Assembly (NCBI GenBank): GCA_017935825.1
Contig: JAGBGW010000144.1
Span: 1-7,694, forward strand
Source of the DNA: Clostridia bacterium
GTDB lineage: Bacteria > Bacillota > Clostridia > Christensenellales > Maliibacteriaceae
Reading direction: 5' to 3'
DNA: 7,694 bases
Numbering within the stretch: position 1 is the stretch's first letter; every line of letters starts with the position of its first letter. The translations under genes were made by a program, and so were the position numbers. Positions 5,688 through 7,694 of this stretch are shown here, piece after piece. The notes beneath the pieces were generated by a model. That model worked only from the letters and a program-made list of their open reading frames with translations, ran no database searches and was not told the origin of the DNA.

Positions 5688-6819
5688 ATCGGATGATCCG
5701 TCGAAGTGTGGATAAAAAGCTATCCACCTCGTCGTGGGTATTGAACATGGAAAAACTCACCCGCACCGCGCCGCAGTGGGTGGTGTTCATGCATTTATGT
5801 GCCAGCGGTGCACAGTGAAACCCTGCCCGTACGCAGATATGTTCCTGCGCCAAAGCGTTTGCAATATGGGAAGGATCAATGGACGCGATATTGAACGACA
5901 CCACACCGCTTCGATAAGCCGCATCCTGTGGACTGTAAATAACCACGTCGGGAAAGTTGGTAAGCTCACTTAACAGATGCTCCGTCAGTTCTTTCTCATG
6001 TGCGGCAATGTTTTCCACACCTTTTTCCTGTAGCATCCGCACACCTGCGCCAAGTCCTGCAATGCCGTGCACATTCTGCGTGCCTGCCTCCAGATGCGAA
6101 GGATACTCCTGCGGCATCTCCTGCGAGAATGTCAAAATGCCTGTGCCGCCAAATCGTGTGGGGGAAAGGTCGGTACCGTTTTTCACGAAAAGAACACCCG
6201 TACCCTGCGGACCGCATAACCCTTTATGTCCCGGCATGGCGACAAGATCTGCCTGTAAGCTTTGCAGATCAACCGCCATATGTCCTGCCGCCTGTGATGC
6301 ATCGATCAAACAGGGGATACCGTGCCGCCTGCAAACATTTATGATCTCCTGCACAGGCATTATGGCACCTGTCACGTTGGAAACATGGGTCACGATGACA
6401 AGCTTTGTATTTTTTTGCAAAGCTTTTTCTATTTGCGCAGGACGGATGATTCCCATTTCATCAGGCGGCACGATGGTCAGCTCCACATTGCGAGTCTTTT
6501 GCAGCGCATATAGGGGACGAAGCACGGAGTTATGCTCCATCATTGTGGTCACCGCATGGTCACCTTCGTTCAAACTGCCCGGTATTGCCATGTTCAGCGC
6601 ATCGGTGGCGTTTTGTGCAAAGACACAGGCGTAATCTTCTTCTGCATGAAAAAGCCTGCATAGACTCTGCCGCGTTTGTTCCATCATCTCATCCGCCGCA
6701 AACGCTGCTTCGTGTGCCGAGCGCCCCGGGTTGCCTGCCATATCCAATGCGTGAAGTACCGCATCCTTTACACAATCAGGCCGAGGGAACATCGTCGCCG
6801 CATTATCCAAATAGATCAT
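5686..6819 (-). CDS. Class V aminotransferase / cysteine desulfurase family protein
   Basis: PLP-dependent cytoplasmic enzyme expected to take sulfur (or selenium) from cysteine (or selenocysteine) and pass it on as a persulfide. The 377 residues begin with YLDNAAT, a family hallmark. MMEHNS places a cofactor-stacking His at 96, LIDASQAAGH gives Asp173 and Gln176 contacting PLP, and MPGHKGLCGPQGTGVLF gives the Schiff-base Lys199. RAGFHCAPLAH places the catalytic Cys at 336 in the short, SufS-like loop. It is shorter than SufS (about 406) and resembles the EF2568-type family (TIGR01977), which I recall as associated with selenium-dependent molybdenum hydroxylase gene sets. A DUF3343 gene lies divergently 85 bases away, in keeping with that. 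The ATG at 6819 follows AAAGGTGA (6833-6826). sigK follows at 10 bases. Family is firm; the exact acceptor is unknown. Confidence 0.92.
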   Translation of the reverse strand: MIYLDNAATMFPRPDCVKDAVLHALDMAGNPGRSAHEAAFAADEMMEQTRQSLCRLFHAEEDYACVFAQNATDALNMAIPGSLNEGDHAVTTMMEHNSVLRPLYALQKTRNVELTIVPPDEMGIIRPAQIEKALQKNTKLVIVTHVSNVTGAIMPVQEIINVCRRHGIPCLIDASQAAGHMAVDLQSLQADLVAMPGHKGLCGPQGTGVLFVKNGTDLSPTRFGGTGILTFSQEMPQEYPSHLEAGTQNVHGIAGLGAGVRMLQEKGVENIAAHEKELTEHLLSELTNFPDVVIYSPQDAAYRSGVVSFNIASIDPSHIANALAQEHICVRAGFHCAPLAHKCMNTTHCGAVRVSFSMFNTHDEVDSFLSTLRRIIR

Positions 6820-6878
6820 CTTTCGTCACCTTTCTTGCCACAAATCATATATTGGTACTGAAATCTTGACGATTCCTA

Positions 6879-6887
6879 TGCTATAAT
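6879..6887 (+). promoter_or_regulatory. Extended -10 promoter for the DUF3343-nth unit
   Basis: TGCTATAAT is an extended -10 with a consensus TATAAT (6882-6887). A TTGACG box lies only 10 bases upstream, too close to be the partner -35, and nothing good sits at 17 bases. The predicted start near 6894 falls inside the ribosome binding site (AAGGTGG, 6891-6897), so the leader would be only about 11 bases. Confidence 0.5.
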
Positions 6888-6904
6888 ATGAAGGTGGATG
6901 TCGT

Positions 6905-7162
6905 ATGCATACCGAAGATTACCTGGCCGTATTCCGCTCCCGCCAACAGGCGACGGCATTTTGGATGAATCTGCAGAACGCAAAGATCGAATCGGTGATG
7001 ATATCCTCGCCTGCACCGCTGTCACGCGGCTGCGGCATATCCGTGCGCTTTGATCGTGCAGCCTTCGATCAGGTAAGACGAGTCGGCGGCTGGCAGCGTA
7101 TGAGTGCCTTTGACGGATTTTTTTATTACGATGTGAAGCTTCGGCGCTATCTTCGATTGTGA
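6905..7162 (+). CDS. DUF3343 protein (putative Se/S carrier-like)
   Basis: Small soluble protein of 85 residues matching the whole usual length of DUF3343 (PF11823, described as putative Se/S carrier protein-like). The sequence shows the family layout: an opening strand YLAVFRSRQQA, a helix, the segment IESVMISSPAPLSRGCGISVRF with one Cys at position 43 just before Gly-Ile-Ser, and a closing aromatic stretch FDGFFYYDV. The Cys in this CGISVRF-type motif is the conserved feature and the candidate sulfur/selenium carrier site. It is encoded head to head with a cysteine desulfurase, a natural partner for a carrier, and 12 bases ahead of nth, with which it likely forms an operon. The ATG at 6905 follows AAGGTGG (6891-6897). 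No membrane segment or signal peptide. Family is confident; molecular role is not proven. Confidence 0.85.
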   Translation: MHTEDYLAVFRSRQQATAFWMNLQNAKIESVMISSPAPLSRGCGISVRFDRAAFDQVRRVGGWQRMSAFDGFFYYDVKLRRYLRL

Positions 7163-7174
7163 GGTGGAGAATTG

Positions 7175-7694
7175 ATGTTGGAAAAAGAACAGATCACATA
7201 AGTCCTGCAGCTGTTGCAGGAAGCCTATCCCGATGCCAAACCGGGCCTGGATTTTAATAATCCCTTTGAGCTTTTAATCGCCACCATTCTCTCTGCCCAG
7301 TGCACCGACGTGCGTGTCAATAAGGTCACGCCTGCGCTGTTTGAAGCCTATCCCACGGCAGTTGAAATGAGCAAATGCTCCGAAGAAGAGCTGATTTCCT
7401 ACATCCGTACTTGTGGGATGTACAAAACCAAGGCGCAAAATATCAAAAAGACTTGCGAAATTCTGGCAAACGAGTATGATGGACAAGTGCCAAACGATCG
7501 CGATGCGTTGCAGAGCCTGCCGGGTGTGGGCAGAAAGACTGCAAACGTGGTGCTTTCCAACGCTTTTGGAGAGCCTGCCATCGCCGTTGACACCCACGTA
7601 TTCCGCGTTACCAACCGCATCGGTCTTGCCAAGGCTTCCAATGTGGAAAAGACCGAGCAGCAGCTGATGGAAAACATTCCCCGCGATACCTGGT
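7175..7694 (+). CDS. nth: Endonuclease III, 3'-partial, with an in-frame TAA at codon 9
   Basis: DNA glycosylase/AP lyase of base excision repair, removing oxidised pyrimidines. The visible part (about 173 codons of roughly 210) has PFELLIATILSAQCTDVRVNK, the helix-hairpin-helix LPGVGRKTANVVL with catalytic Lys (codon 121), and AVDTHVFRVTNR with catalytic Asp (codon 139). These match E. coli Lys120 and Asp138 after a one-residue shift. The four Fe-S cysteines would lie beyond the window. The ATG at 7175 has GGTGGAG just upstream and gives an Nth-like N-terminus, MLEKEQIT, then TAA (7199-7201), then VLQLLQEAYPDAKPGL in the same frame. TAA sits where E. coli Nth has a charged residue in its first helix. 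Either it is a one-base error (from CAA, AAA or GAA), or a real nonsense mutation, or translation starts later, for example at TTG 7214 without a ribosome binding site. Confidence 0.85.

Noticed and set aside
6881..6889. CATATTATA on the minus strand, matching the CATANNNTA -10 pattern of SigK promoters, upstream of the desulfurase
   Set aside because: No AC-type -35 at the required 16-17 bases and no acceptable SigE -35 at 13-15 bases. It is also simply the complement of the plus-strand TATAAT box, so the match is probably fortuitous.

Overview
The window comes from a spore-forming, low-to-mid GC Firmicute, most likely a gut-type Clostridia (class-level inference). The reasons are an intact sporulation sigma factor K, sigma-A-like promoters with TATAAT -10 boxes, strong GGAGG-type ribosome binding sites, and FGGY, MATE, cysteine desulfurase and DUF3343 proteins of clostridial type. 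All bases except parts of the intergenic regions are explained by seven protein genes. No tRNA, rRNA, CRISPR array or insertion sequence was seen.

Layout. Positions 83-1480 (minus) encode a MATE-family efflux transporter. The gap between it and the next start (1481-1883, about 400 bases) holds two divergent promoters. The minus-strand promoter (1644-1672) drives a leader of about 157 nt. This leader contains two gap-free, covarying copies of a small RNA structure and then an intrinsic terminator just before the transporter's ribosome binding site. It looks like a tandem riboswitch or antitermination element and is the most interesting object here. The plus-strand promoter (1729-1757) drives an FGGY sugar kinase (1884-3416). 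It is followed by xylulokinase xylB (3483-4961), which appears to have its own promoter (3422-3451). A strong hairpin terminator (4974-4999) ends xylB and probably also serves the convergent sigK.

On the minus strand a class V aminotransferase/cysteine desulfurase (5686-6819) lies 10 bases upstream of sigK (4998-5675), so the two look like one operon. Divergent from the desulfurase is a small DUF3343 protein (6905-7162, putative Se/S-carrier family). It is followed after 12 bases by nth, endonuclease III (7175 to the window end), which carries an in-frame TAA at codon 9.

Functions. The two kinases fit pentose catabolism: entry of D-xylulose and probably another ketopentose into the pentose phosphate pathway. 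No isomerase or transporter is in view. The desulfurase and the DUF3343 protein fit a sulfur/selenium mobilisation theme. sigK points to late mother-cell sporulation. The transporter is apparently controlled by premature transcription termination in its leader. Bases 1-82 downstream of the transporter hold nothing I can identify.
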